64,000 bases of DNA from Bacteroidota bacterium (GTDB lineage: Bacteria > Bacteroidota > Bacteroidia > Sphingobacteriales > Sphingobacteriaceae), in assembly GCA_026224775.1 (NCBI GenBank), contig JAMFRP010000011.1, positions 87,128 to 151,127 on the forward strand, read 5' to 3'. Both the position numbers and the translations under genes were made by a program. Positions 21,101-28,766 of this stretch are shown in pieces. Position 1 is the stretch's first letter, and each line of letters opens with the position of its first letter. The notes beneath the pieces were generated by a model that had not been told where the DNA came from, did no database searches, and saw nothing but the letters and a program-made list of their open reading frames with translations.

Positions 21101-21226
21101 AATAACTACCAACAAATAGTCACTACCGCATATAACGTATTGAGTAGCCCTTCGCATGCATTAAGCGGTTCCTTATTAAAATTATTGAATATCTCAGAAG
21201 TGCAGCTAATTGAACAATCCTTATAA
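18122..21226 (+). CDS. Dual-DUF262 protein with C-terminal HsdS-like target-recognition domain
   Basis: A 1034-residue protein carrying two DUF262 (ParB/Srx-fold) modules. The first has YQRNYVW at 39-45 and DGRQR at 79-83. The second has YQR at 418-420 and DGQQR at 459-463. DUF262 proteins such as GmrS and SspE bind or hydrolyse NTPs and act in modification-dependent or anti-phage restriction, usually with a DUF1524 HNH nuclease. No HNH domain is seen here. Instead residues about 775-1000 resemble one half of a type I specificity subunit: LGDIVHIYQGLNFNG, then YLRKGEFKD, GGFLPKFILAFMASRYCFN and an ADIKAIQIPYL segment. The gene is AT-rich compared with its neighbours and lies 8 bp before an ATPase gene. 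Inference: an anti-phage effector or sensor that recognises a DNA sequence. The exact activity is unknown, and methyltransferase genes are absent nearby. Confidence 0.8.
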   Translation: MEIREIFENRIKIEPKVMSIESLFNNIDRVNNTNYKPSYQRNYVWDDEKATYFIESILLGTEIPPLIFFRNIDKVEVIDGRQRYQTILRFINNQFKLRKNGLQKLDNIGIANKSFKDMGMELQDLLWDTKLRIIEFSFHSQNLIDEEIEEIVKKEIFRRYNSGITPLKTTDIDNAVYIGDDLNTFFKHRLQNDKIFSRNVANVLHFEKSSTEIILKKIRQMLVQHQIPIRYYAIKKDTVISKYYEFLFASADAEDIQEVFTKFIEKLNLLNRIKNTFPNKGTAYNRMMSECLFWVFSILENEQLSLNIITKEVLQELVDYLVINQDAFGMARSSFLNEITTRYTVTADFFVEKFKIDFHIYLQNNNDFKQKNKDITPIDEERISFDELRINKPEPSSIAIMDICRQMERQRFLIRPPYQRNEVINKKKSSSIIESILLGIKLPPIFVYKRKDEVSEVLDGQQRLLSILGFIKKPYLDENNKIRHSDKDGYSLNLKNSILKNLNGKKFDQLSLEQQEKIKNFDLWIIEISYKNNINFEPIDLFIRLNNKPYPIKEDTFEMWNSYISRDIIETIKSIHKNHSDWFYIRKNNSRMEDENIYTTLSYFQSSWNRANKPTNYFPKELDMYKVLNKINFRVKSKNEVSKLLEDTETKQGFIKAANDLEFNFITKLKLLLSDENDSTSVIINKNLDGIFKIENGKRTQQGFYALWYFLFDIPFDIIQEKKHFIREDLKSLFLKMTEVESKQDFDAAIAAFKLKYTQDSSSEEKATNDSKNHINLGDIVHIYQGLNFNGVTKSNILNPKTLYPYLRKGEFKDLQINSDDITYIDNNEKGLNKEFFDARGKILLKRSITSDARFSVAFYDQKLAFSVDTYGIIANRGGFLPKFILAFMASRYCFNKYYNQFYISPTEELKPLVLADIKAIQIPYLNLDDQNIFAVLVDYTLNSNFSGHISLFFIRLIDAIIYENRFSDQFKIFNIQIMEYLKDLQPLNTTDVNNYQQIVTTAYNVLSSPSHALSGSLLKLLNISEVQLIEQSL

Positions 21227-21234
21227 TTAATTGC

Positions 21235-23136
21235 ATGGCAAAAAGGATTACAAGAATAAAAGTAAACAACTTTAGGGCTTACTATGGCTCGTATGAAGGA
21301 GTAAAATTACCCAATGGGGAAAATCTTTTAATATATGGTGAAAATGGAAGCGGGAAAAGTTCCTTATATAAAGCCTTAAATAATTACTTGGCAAGTTCTA
21401 TAAAGCCGGCTCTTAATTATGTTAAAAACCGTTATCAAAATGGTGATGATGGCGAAATTGATATTACTTTTTCGGATATCGACAATACAACATCCGATAT
21501 CATTCTAGGGACAGAAGTTAATTATAAATTTGGCAGCGCGGGCTCGACAAACCAAGTTCCCTTTATTCAAACCGCCGCGTTGGTCAAAGGTTTTTTAGAT
21601 TATACAGACCTATTAAAAGTCTACTTACATAGTGAACCAACACCAAATTTATTTGACTTAATAGTTTTATCCCTTTTGGGTGATCACATTCCAGTCAGTA
21701 GCGGTGGTAATTTTCGTTTCCAAGCTAAATGGCAGCAATTACAGTCCGATTTGATTGAACATGCTTATACCCGAAATGACAATTGCCACAAGAATGCAAA
21801 AAGGGAATTGCCTATATATGAAACTCATTTAAGACATACCCTGAATCAAGTTTTCAATGAACTGAACAGATTATTGACTGTTTATTTTCCGGATTTAGCG
21901 ATCACCTTAAATTACGATTTGCGACCATTTAATTTTAATTATGTCGGCTGGAAATCTGATTGGTATACAACAGCAGACCTTCGGCTCAATGTTATTAAGG
22001 ACAATATTTTAATTACTGGCGATTACAGTGATCTGTTAAATGAAGCGAGATTATCAGCTATAGCTATTTGTTTATACTTAGCGTCATTGCTGGTAAATCC
22101 CACCAGCGTTGATCTCAAGATATTGTACCTTGATGATGTTTTTATCGGGCTAGATGCTAGTAATAGGCTACCGATATTAAGTATTCTAAAAAATGAGTTT
22201 ACCGGATACCAGAAATTTATATCAACCTATGACCGACACTGGTATGAATTATCCAAAAGGCATTTTGAAATCCAGGGTGATTTATCCTGGTCAGCAGTTG
22301 AAATCTATGTTGGTATGGATGAGGTCGGTGGTACCGAGATTACCAAACCAATTATTATAAAAGGCCTATCCAGTTATGAAAAGGCAATACAATATTTGCA
22401 CAATCGGTCTCGTCCGGATTATCCGGCAGCAGCTAATTATTTTCGCAAGTCACTGGAAAAAATGATTACTGATTATATTCCTAAATTTGAACTTGTAGGT
22501 AGTGACTATGCTCAAATACAGGAATATAAATTGACCAAACTATTGGCAGTTGCCCAACGGTTTTTGGAAAAAACAGGAAATAACCTTGTAGATATATTAA
22601 AGATTACTGGTTTATTGCATAATCTATTACATCCATTGTCCCATCACGAAATTACTTCACCGATATATAAAGGTGAATTGATCATTCTTGAAAATGCAAT
22701 TGCGGAATTTAAAAACCAATTAGATTTATTAAATATTCCAATTAGTTACAAAATTGGAATTGAAAAAGGAAAAAGGATAAAAATTACCTATATAATTGAT
22801 GTTGCTACTGGTCACGAACGTTTTTACGAAATCTTTTTAAAAGATTCATTAATCATTCAAAAAGATGCCGCCAACGTCATTACATTAGCAAAAGCTAACT
22901 GTTACCTTATAACTTGCTATGGTACAAAAAATGGAACAACGCTGAAACCGTATAACCCTCGTAAAACAGATGTGCGATTTAACTACCAATCCATAGAAAT
23001 TGCCTGTGACAATATTTATAATTTCATTGTGGCAGAAATTGGTGTTGTATTTCCTAAGCCTATAGATTACACTACTATTATTGAATATTTTAACGGAACA
23101 GTTTGGAAAAGTTTTGCTAGCAAATTAGTATGGTAA
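21235..23136 (+). CDS. RecF/SMC-like ATPase paired with the dual-DUF262 protein
   Basis: P-loop ATPase of the ABC/RecF-like head type with no long coiled coil. Walker A is GENGSGKSS at 35-43 (K41). The signature helix is near RLSAIAICLYLASL, Walker B is ILYLDD ending at D300-D301, and a D-loop-like GLDASNR follows. STYDR is at the H-loop position. The head is complete by about residue 350. The remaining 280 residues are an unrecognised domain with a YPAAANYFRKSLEKM helix and HNLLHPLSHHE. This wording recalls C-terminal regions of defence-associated ATPases and might be HEPN-like, but that is weak. Only 8 bp separate it from the DUF262 gene, so the two are surely co-translated. Probable role: ATP-driven DNA sensing or loading for the partner. 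There is no clear nuclease motif. Confidence 0.78.
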   Translation: MAKRITRIKVNNFRAYYGSYEGVKLPNGENLLIYGENGSGKSSLYKALNNYLASSIKPALNYVKNRYQNGDDGEIDITFSDIDNTTSDIILGTEVNYKFGSAGSTNQVPFIQTAALVKGFLDYTDLLKVYLHSEPTPNLFDLIVLSLLGDHIPVSSGGNFRFQAKWQQLQSDLIEHAYTRNDNCHKNAKRELPIYETHLRHTLNQVFNELNRLLTVYFPDLAITLNYDLRPFNFNYVGWKSDWYTTADLRLNVIKDNILITGDYSDLLNEARLSAIAICLYLASLLVNPTSVDLKILYLDDVFIGLDASNRLPILSILKNEFTGYQKFISTYDRHWYELSKRHFEIQGDLSWSAVEIYVGMDEVGGTEITKPIIIKGLSSYEKAIQYLHNRSRPDYPAAANYFRKSLEKMITDYIPKFELVGSDYAQIQEYKLTKLLAVAQRFLEKTGNNLVDILKITGLLHNLLHPLSHHEITSPIYKGELIILENAIAEFKNQLDLLNIPISYKIGIEKGKRIKITYIIDVATGHERFYEIFLKDSLIIQKDAANVITLAKANCYLITCYGTKNGTTLKPYNPRKTDVRFNYQSIEIACDNIYNFIVAEIGVVFPKPIDYTTIIEYFNGTVWKSFASKLVW

Positions 23137-23707
23137 ACTTTTCTAACGAAAGGATACAGGTGTGGGAGCATTGGATATGGATCAAATATCGAGACATTTT
23201 TAGACAAAACCATTTATAAACTATCGATATCTTTAAAATAGTAAGAGATATATCGAATATTATCGACACGAATAATGGCATCCCAACGTACATTGCAATT
23301 TGTAACAGGGTTAATTAAACTATGTTCATAAATCTTTCGCACCTACCGCTTCCCTTGCGAATACTAACAAATTAACCATCCCACCTTTGACTATCAAATC
23401 AGATAGCCATGAAAAATCAACGTACCATACCTAGCCTGAAAGGACGAACCTTTAACGGCACGTACTATCCAAGGATCAAGCGTATTCGTCAGGAGCCGAG
23501 ATTGAAAATCCGCCAATTATTACGCTCGTTTCTGCCGCTTACCCGAACAGGAGAAAGCATTGAAAATGGGCAAAGCCCCGGCCAAAATTGACCAATATAA
23601 ACTCAATAAAAAAGTACAAACCAAAGTTCAACAACGCCTTCGCAAGGTCATTTTCTGCATTCGCCAGAATGCAGCAAGATGGATTTTTGTCCACAAAAAT
23701 GATCTTG
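23137..23707. other. Spacer between defence cassette and mobilization genes
   Basis: No recognisable gene. A 60-codon frame at 23409-23591 starts with ATG after AGATAGCC and is rich in Arg/Lys, but resembles nothing I know and may be chance or a leader peptide. The segment probably carries the promoter and transfer-origin region for the mob genes. Confidence 0.4.
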
Positions 23708-23748
23708 CCCCGCTTTGGCGGGGGACTTCGCTCGGAACTCGCGAAGTC
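23708..23748. other. Twin hairpins, candidate oriT
   Basis: Two adjacent inverted repeats stand 25 bp upstream of mobC. CCCCGC (23708-23713) and GCGGGG (23718-23723) enclose a TTTG loop. GACTTCGC (23724-23731) and GCGAAGTC (23741-23748) enclose a 9-base loop. Relaxase origins commonly show inverted repeats just upstream of mobC/mobA and act in cis. A nick site cannot be fixed by eye. A transcription attenuator is the alternative. Confidence 0.45.
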
Positions 23749-23772
23749 TGGAAGCCCTTTAAAATGTATCCT

Positions 23773-24183
23773 ATGTCAAGGAAAAAAGCAATAGATCAGG
23801 ACACGTTATTGATATGCCCGGTCCGGACAAGAGTAACTCAAACCACCTGGGATAAGCTGGAAAAACTGCAACAAGAAAGCGGTTGCCAAAGCATCGGTGA
23901 AGTCTCGCGTATGATCTTATCCGACGAGAAGATCAACTGTTTTTACAGGGATGTCTCTTTAAACGCACCTATGGAAGAAATGGCGTTGATACGAAAAGAG
24001 TTAAAAGCCATCGGCATCAATATTAACCAGCAGACCAAGTTCTTTCACCTAAGTAAAACGGAAGCACAGCGGGCATTTTACGCTATTAAAACTGCCGATC
24101 TATATAAACAGGTTGGTGGAAAAGTGGAAGAACTGTTAACCCTCATTAATCGCTTAGCAGAAAAATGGTTGCCAGGTTCGTAA
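23773..24183 (+). CDS. mobC: Plasmid mobilization relaxosome protein MobC
   Basis: Small accessory relaxosome protein of the Bacteroidetes MobC family, helping MobA at the transfer origin. It starts with a basic segment (MSRKK) followed by CPVRTRVTQTTWDKLEKL, a ribbon-helix-helix-like DNA-binding start, and contains MALIRKELKAIGININQQTK, the usual MobC signature. The frame is open further upstream to 23560, but that part lies over the twin hairpins and shows no family similarity. ATG 23773 (or 23764) is therefore chosen. The 3' end overlaps mobA by 19 bp, showing translational coupling. Confidence 0.85.
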   Translation: MSRKKAIDQDTLLICPVRTRVTQTTWDKLEKLQQESGCQSIGEVSRMILSDEKINCFYRDVSLNAPMEEMALIRKELKAIGININQQTKFFHLSKTEAQRAFYAIKTADLYKQVGGKVEELLTLINRLAEKWLPGS

Positions 24184-25448
24184 ACGGGAAAAGTATCAGG
24201 GGCATGCTGCATTATAATGAAAATAAGGTAATAGCCGGTGAAGCAAGTTTGTTGCTGGCCAGCGGCTTTGCCGCCGATATCAATAGTTTTAGCCTTGAGC
24301 AAAAACTCCAGCGCTTCGAGCATTTAACAATGTTGAACAACCGGGTTAAAACTAACGCTATACATATCACATTGAATTTTGACGGACAAGACAAACTCAA
24401 CAATGAGGTTTTGCAGCAAATTACCCTGTCCTATATGGAAAGGATAGGCTTTGGAGATCAACCCTACCTGGTGTATAAACATACGGATGCCGCACATACC
24501 CATGTACATATTGCTACCATTAATATTAAAGCGGACGGTAACCGTATCGATACGCATGGTATTGGGTGGGAATTATCCGAACCGGCCAGAATGGAACTGG
24601 AAAAGGAATACGGCCTCGTGCAGGCTAAAGGCAGGCAAAACAGCAATGCATTGGGTATTAAGCCTGCCGACATTGAAAAAGTAGCCTATGGCAAAACACC
24701 CACTAAACGGGCCATTACCAATATTGTCAACGCCGTTATCGACACCTATAAGTTTGCTTCGCTGGCTGAATTTAACGTGATACTCCAACAGTTTAACATT
24801 ACAGCAGATCGTGGCGCAGAAAACACGATGATGCGGCAGAAAAACGGATTGATCTATAGCATCATCAATGAAAAGGGTGAGCAGGTCGGCATACCTATCA
24901 AAGCCAGCGCCATTTATAACAAACCCACATTAGCCAATCTCAAAAAACAGTTTGAAAAAAACATTGAAAGACGCAAGGTTTATAAAGAACCGTTTAAAAA
25001 AGCTATTGAAGAGGTATTTAGACGATACGCCGCGATCAGTAAAAACACTTTCATCGCCGAACTACAGAAGCAGCATATTCATGTGGTATTCCGGGTTAAC
25101 GACAATGGCTTTACCTATGGAGTTACTTATATAGATAACAAAAATAAAACGGTCTTTAACGGCAGTGATCTGGGAAAATCTTATAGCGCTAAAGCGATAC
25201 TGGAAAGGCTGGACATTAATGATAAGTTGCGGGAACCGGTACAACAGGCGCAACTGAAATCAAAGGTAAAAGCCACGGGACAAAAAACAGTCCATCAGCC
25301 AACAGCCTATTTGAAACAGCTGGAACAAACGAATTACTTAAAACTGGCTATAGCGAAATACCAACCAGAAGCTGCCCCATCCATTCCGCGCAAGAAGAGA
25401 AAGAAGAAAAACAAAGGGCAGCAACAAGATCAGGAACTATCACTATAA
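24165..25448 (+). CDS. mobA: MobA relaxase / mobilization nuclease
   Basis: Relaxase of the MobA/VirD2-like family (PF03432) that nicks oriT and pilots the strand. The likely catalytic tyrosine is Y17 in MLHYNENKV, a pattern typical of Bacteroides relaxases. The metal-binding histidine motif is H106-x-D108-x-x-H111-x-H113-V-H115 (HTDAAHTHVH). Residues beyond about 160 form an unassigned accessory region, and the end is very basic (IPRKKRKKKNKG). The gene overlaps mobC and is followed by a coupling-protein gene. No mating-pair (Tra) genes were seen, so the element is mobilizable rather than self-transmissible. Confidence 0.92.
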   Translation: MVARFVNGKSIRGMLHYNENKVIAGEASLLLASGFAADINSFSLEQKLQRFEHLTMLNNRVKTNAIHITLNFDGQDKLNNEVLQQITLSYMERIGFGDQPYLVYKHTDAAHTHVHIATINIKADGNRIDTHGIGWELSEPARMELEKEYGLVQAKGRQNSNALGIKPADIEKVAYGKTPTKRAITNIVNAVIDTYKFASLAEFNVILQQFNITADRGAENTMMRQKNGLIYSIINEKGEQVGIPIKASAIYNKPTLANLKKQFEKNIERRKVYKEPFKKAIEEVFRRYAAISKNTFIAELQKQHIHVVFRVNDNGFTYGVTYIDNKNKTVFNGSDLGKSYSAKAILERLDINDKLREPVQQAQLKSKVKATGQKTVHQPTAYLKQLEQTNYLKLAIAKYQPEAAPSIPRKKRKKKNKGQQQDQELSL

Positions 25449-25470
25449 ATTATTACCACTAAAATTAAAG

Positions 25471-25498
25471 TCCTCCCTACCGGGGAGGATTAGGAGGG
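25471..25498 (+). promoter_or_regulatory. Hairpin next to the coupling-protein ribosome site
   Basis: TCCTCCC (25471-25477) pairs perfectly with GGGAGGA (25483-25489). The same left arm is complementary to the GGAGG stretch at 25493-25497 just before the ATG at 25503. Alternative pairing could expose or hide the start. Observation only. Confidence 0.4.
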
Positions 25499-25502
25499 GC
25501 TT

Positions 25503-27668
25503 ATGAACACAGGAGAAGACACACAGGGATTAAGAAAGATCATCGACTTTACAAGGCTCATCAGCATTTTTATACTGGCTATCCATTTTTATTGCTGTTG
25601 CTACCGGGCATTCGCTGCCTGGCACTGGACGGCGAATATTACAGACCGATTGATCGGCAATATTGCCAGAACAGGTTTATTTGATAACTGGTGGCGGCCT
25701 AAACTGGCGGCGTTGCTGTGTCTGGCCATTTCGCTTGTCGGTGTAAAAGGCAAAAAGGATGAAAAAATCAATTATAAAAGCATAGCTGCCTATTTGCTTA
25801 GCGGGCTGCTTATCTATTGGATCAGTATCTTATGTTTTTACCTGCAAATGGGTTTAACTGTCATCGCCATAGTGTATATGGTGTTAACCGGCATTGGTTA
25901 TCTATTGGTGCTCACGGGCGGCACCTGGTTATCTCGTGTTCTGAAAGAAAAGTTGAATCAGGATATTTTCAACTCGGAAAACGAAACATTCCCGCAGGAG
26001 GAAAGAAAATTAGAAAATGAATATTCTGTTAATCTACCCGCCAAGTATAACCTGAAAGGAAAGGCAAGAAACAGCTGGATCAACTTTATTAACCCATTCC
26101 GGGGCATGTTGGTAGCCGGTACACCCGGAGCCGGTAAATCCTACTTTGTCATAAGGCACATTATCGATCAGCATATCAAAAAAGGCTTCTCCATGTTCAT
26201 TTATGATTTTAAGTTTGATGACCTTTCCATTATCGCCTACAATGCCTTATTAAAATATCAGCACAACTATAAAGTTAAACCCACTTTTTGGGTAATAGAC
26301 TTTGACAAGATTTACCATCGTTGTAACCCGCTTGACCCGGAAAGCATGTACGACATTACTGATGCGACCGAAGCATCAAGAACGATCATGCTGGGCCTTA
26401 ATCGTGAGTGGATACGAAAACAAGGCGATTTCTTCGTGGAAAGCCCCATTAACTTTTTAACAGCCATTATCTGGTATCTGCGTAAATACGAAGATGGTAA
26501 ATATTGCACCTTGCCGCATGTCATTGAGCTGATGCAGGCTGATTATGACCGTTTGTTTTCCGTATTGCTGAAACAGCCGGAAATAACCGTATTGATAAAC
26601 CCCTTTATATCCGCTTATAACAATAATGCTAAGGCGCAGTTGGAGGGACAGGTAGCCAGCGCCAAGATAGGTTTGGCCCGGCTTTCATCACCTCAATTAT
26701 ATTATGTACTGTCGGGTAATGATTTTAAGTTAGATGTCAATAACCCCAATGAACCCAAGATCGTCTGCATGGGAAATAATCCGCAGAAGCTGCAGATCTA
26801 TGGTGCTGTATTATCTTTGTACATTTCCCGTATGATTAAGCTGATAAACCGAAAGGGCCAGCTTAAAAGCAGCCTGATCTTTGACGAATTTCCGACCATT
26901 TTTTTTAATAATATAGACAGCCTGATTGCGACAGCCCGGAGCAATAAAGTCGCCACGACCTTAGCAGTGCAAGACTTTAGCCAGTTAAAGAAGGATTATG
27001 GCGCGGAGCAAGCCGATGTGATCACCGGCATCGTAGGCAATATCATCAGCGGACAGGTTACAGGAGATACCGCCAAAAAGCTGTCCGAAAACTTTGGTAA
27101 GATCGTACAGGATAAAAATAGCCTTACGATCAACAGCGGCGATACCTCTTTTTCCAAAGCCACGCAACTGGATTCCGCGATACCCGCTTCAAAGATTGCA
27201 GCTTTATCATCGGGCGAATTTGTCGGCATGGTAGCGGATAACCCGGAGCAAAAGATCGAACTGAAAATGTTTCATAGCGAAATACAGAACAATCACGGGG
27301 AGATAGCCGGGGAAGAAGCGGCTTATAAGCATATTCCCATAGTAGATCAGGTAGATGAGGAAATGTTAATGGAAACTTATATCCAAATAAAAAATGATAT
27401 AACTAAGCTGTTCAAGGATGAGTTAGCTGCGCTGGAAAAAGATGAGGGGAAAGAATTAGCGACAGGTTCTCCATTAAATATTCCTAAACCAGGTACGAAA
27501 CCAATTAGCAAAGAACAGCGCAGACAAATGAGCAAGCGTAACAGGCAAAGGGAGCGTGGAATGATGCGAAAAACAAAGCGGGATGCTGAGAAAACGGCCA
27601 AAGGACGCAATGACAAGTCCATATCTCCTGTAAAAAATAATGATGTGGGTCAAGCGCTATCGATGTGA
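25503..27668 (+). CDS. TraG/VirD4-type coupling protein
   Basis: Inner-membrane ATPase that links the relaxosome to a type IV secretion channel. Several membrane spans fill about 15-145. Walker A is GTPGAGKS at 206-213, and Walker B ends in DE at 461-462 (SSLIFDEFP). The TraM-recognition-like AVQDFSQL segment follows. The C-terminal tail is charged and basic (KEQRRQMSKRNRQRER), probably a relaxosome contact. Bacteroidetes annotate such proteins as conjugal transfer protein MobC/TraG. Its last 522 bp recur, diverged but without net indel, at 31147-31668. Confidence 0.9.
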   Translation: MNTGEDTQGLRKIIDFTRLISIFILAIHFYCCCYRAFAAWHWTANITDRLIGNIARTGLFDNWWRPKLAALLCLAISLVGVKGKKDEKINYKSIAAYLLSGLLIYWISILCFYLQMGLTVIAIVYMVLTGIGYLLVLTGGTWLSRVLKEKLNQDIFNSENETFPQEERKLENEYSVNLPAKYNLKGKARNSWINFINPFRGMLVAGTPGAGKSYFVIRHIIDQHIKKGFSMFIYDFKFDDLSIIAYNALLKYQHNYKVKPTFWVIDFDKIYHRCNPLDPESMYDITDATEASRTIMLGLNREWIRKQGDFFVESPINFLTAIIWYLRKYEDGKYCTLPHVIELMQADYDRLFSVLLKQPEITVLINPFISAYNNNAKAQLEGQVASAKIGLARLSSPQLYYVLSGNDFKLDVNNPNEPKIVCMGNNPQKLQIYGAVLSLYISRMIKLINRKGQLKSSLIFDEFPTIFFNNIDSLIATARSNKVATTLAVQDFSQLKKDYGAEQADVITGIVGNIISGQVTGDTAKKLSENFGKIVQDKNSLTINSGDTSFSKATQLDSAIPASKIAALSSGEFVGMVADNPEQKIELKMFHSEIQNNHGEIAGEEAAYKHIPIVDQVDEEMLMETYIQIKNDITKLFKDELAALEKDEGKELATGSPLNIPKPGTKPISKEQRRQMSKRNRQRERGMMRKTKRDAEKTAKGRNDKSISPVKNNDVGQALSM

Positions 27669-27822
27669 TTTTAGGTTCTATTCTTTGAAACCTAAAATAA
27701 CAAACTGTTTACATTTAATATATCGAATTAAAAATGAATATTTTTTATTGCCAGCTAGTGGCCTGATACACATAGCTAATATAATCGAAATGGCTTTAAT
27801 GTTAATTTATAATATAACCCGT

Positions 27823-28680
27823 TTACATCGGTTTATTAAGTTTGGATAATTGACGTTCAAAGTCTGACGGATTTTTACCGGTAAAACTTTTGATAAACTT
27901 ATTGAAATGACTGGGGTCGCTGAAACCGAACTTATTACAGATGGTTTTTATGGTATCGTTACTGTGCTTCATTCTTTCCTGTATTAGGAAAAAGCGACGT
28001 TCGCTGATATATCGTTTAATAGATGTCCCCGCCGCTTCTTTAAACCGTTGGTTCAGATAATTAGGAGAATAGTGAAAAGTTTCAGCCAACGCTGCGATAC
28101 GTAAAAATTCGGGTTGATAAATATGCTCGTGAATATAATCCATGATTTCCATAATCGAGCCGCCCCGGATATACTGAACTTCTGCATTACTCACCACGAT
28201 TTTTTTTAAAGTAGCAAAAATAACCAGTATAAGGTTGCGGATGATTTCTGTTGTCGAACCGGCAGACTGCCATTCATTAACAACCAACTGGACGACCTGT
28301 TCGATCAGGGTCAAGTCATATGAGGTTTGAGCCATATGCAACGCGAGGGCCTTTTCAGGTCCGGCCGATTGCTCCAGGAAATGCTGCCAACTCTTTGCTT
28401 CTGCAGAAAATGGGCCTTCATCAAGATAAGTCTTGCTGAACTTCAGTACGCTGAATTCAGTAGCCTGCTCAATCAAAAAGATATGAAAATCATCCGGCGC
28501 CAATAAAAATAAATGCGGTCCCTCATAAGCTTTCATCATCCCATTCCATTCGTGATTCCCCCTTCCCGAGTGTACAAAAACCAACTCGTAATGATTGTGA
28601 TTATGTACCGGGAATGGCCATTGAGCTGTGGTAAAATGCCGAACAAACAGCGGCTCATGTTGGATAAATCGTCTCATCAT
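27823..28680 (-). CDS. AraC-family transcriptional regulator
   Basis: Ligand-responsive activator with a cupin-like N-terminal domain (HNHNHYELVFVHSGRG around residue 25-45) and a C-terminal double helix-turn-helix (about 180-280). The second helix-turn-helix shows ICNKFGFSDPSHFNKFIKSFTGKNPSDF, split here as the usual AraC signature. It is divergent from an MFS exporter gene, 86 bp away, which it most likely controls. The 285-residue length is normal. Ligand unknown. Confidence 0.9.
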   Translation of the reverse strand: MMRRFIQHEPLFVRHFTTAQWPFPVHNHNHYELVFVHSGRGNHEWNGMMKAYEGPHLFLLAPDDFHIFLIEQATEFSVLKFSKTYLDEGPFSAEAKSWQHFLEQSAGPEKALALHMAQTSYDLTLIEQVVQLVVNEWQSAGSTTEIIRNLILVIFATLKKIVVSNAEVQYIRGGSIMEIMDYIHEHIYQPEFLRIAALAETFHYSPNYLNQRFKEAAGTSIKRYISERRFFLIQERMKHSNDTIKTICNKFGFSDPSHFNKFIKSFTGKNPSDFERQLSKLNKPM

Positions 28681-28766
28681 CGTTGTTTTTTACAAGTATG
28701 CCGTTACATTATACAATTTTTACAAGAACAAAGCAGCGTAGGTTTGTCTGAAAATAACAGCATCGC

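Noticed and set aside
23560..23772. N-terminal extension of MobC
   Set aside because: The frame is open, but this part covers the twin hairpins and lacks family similarity.
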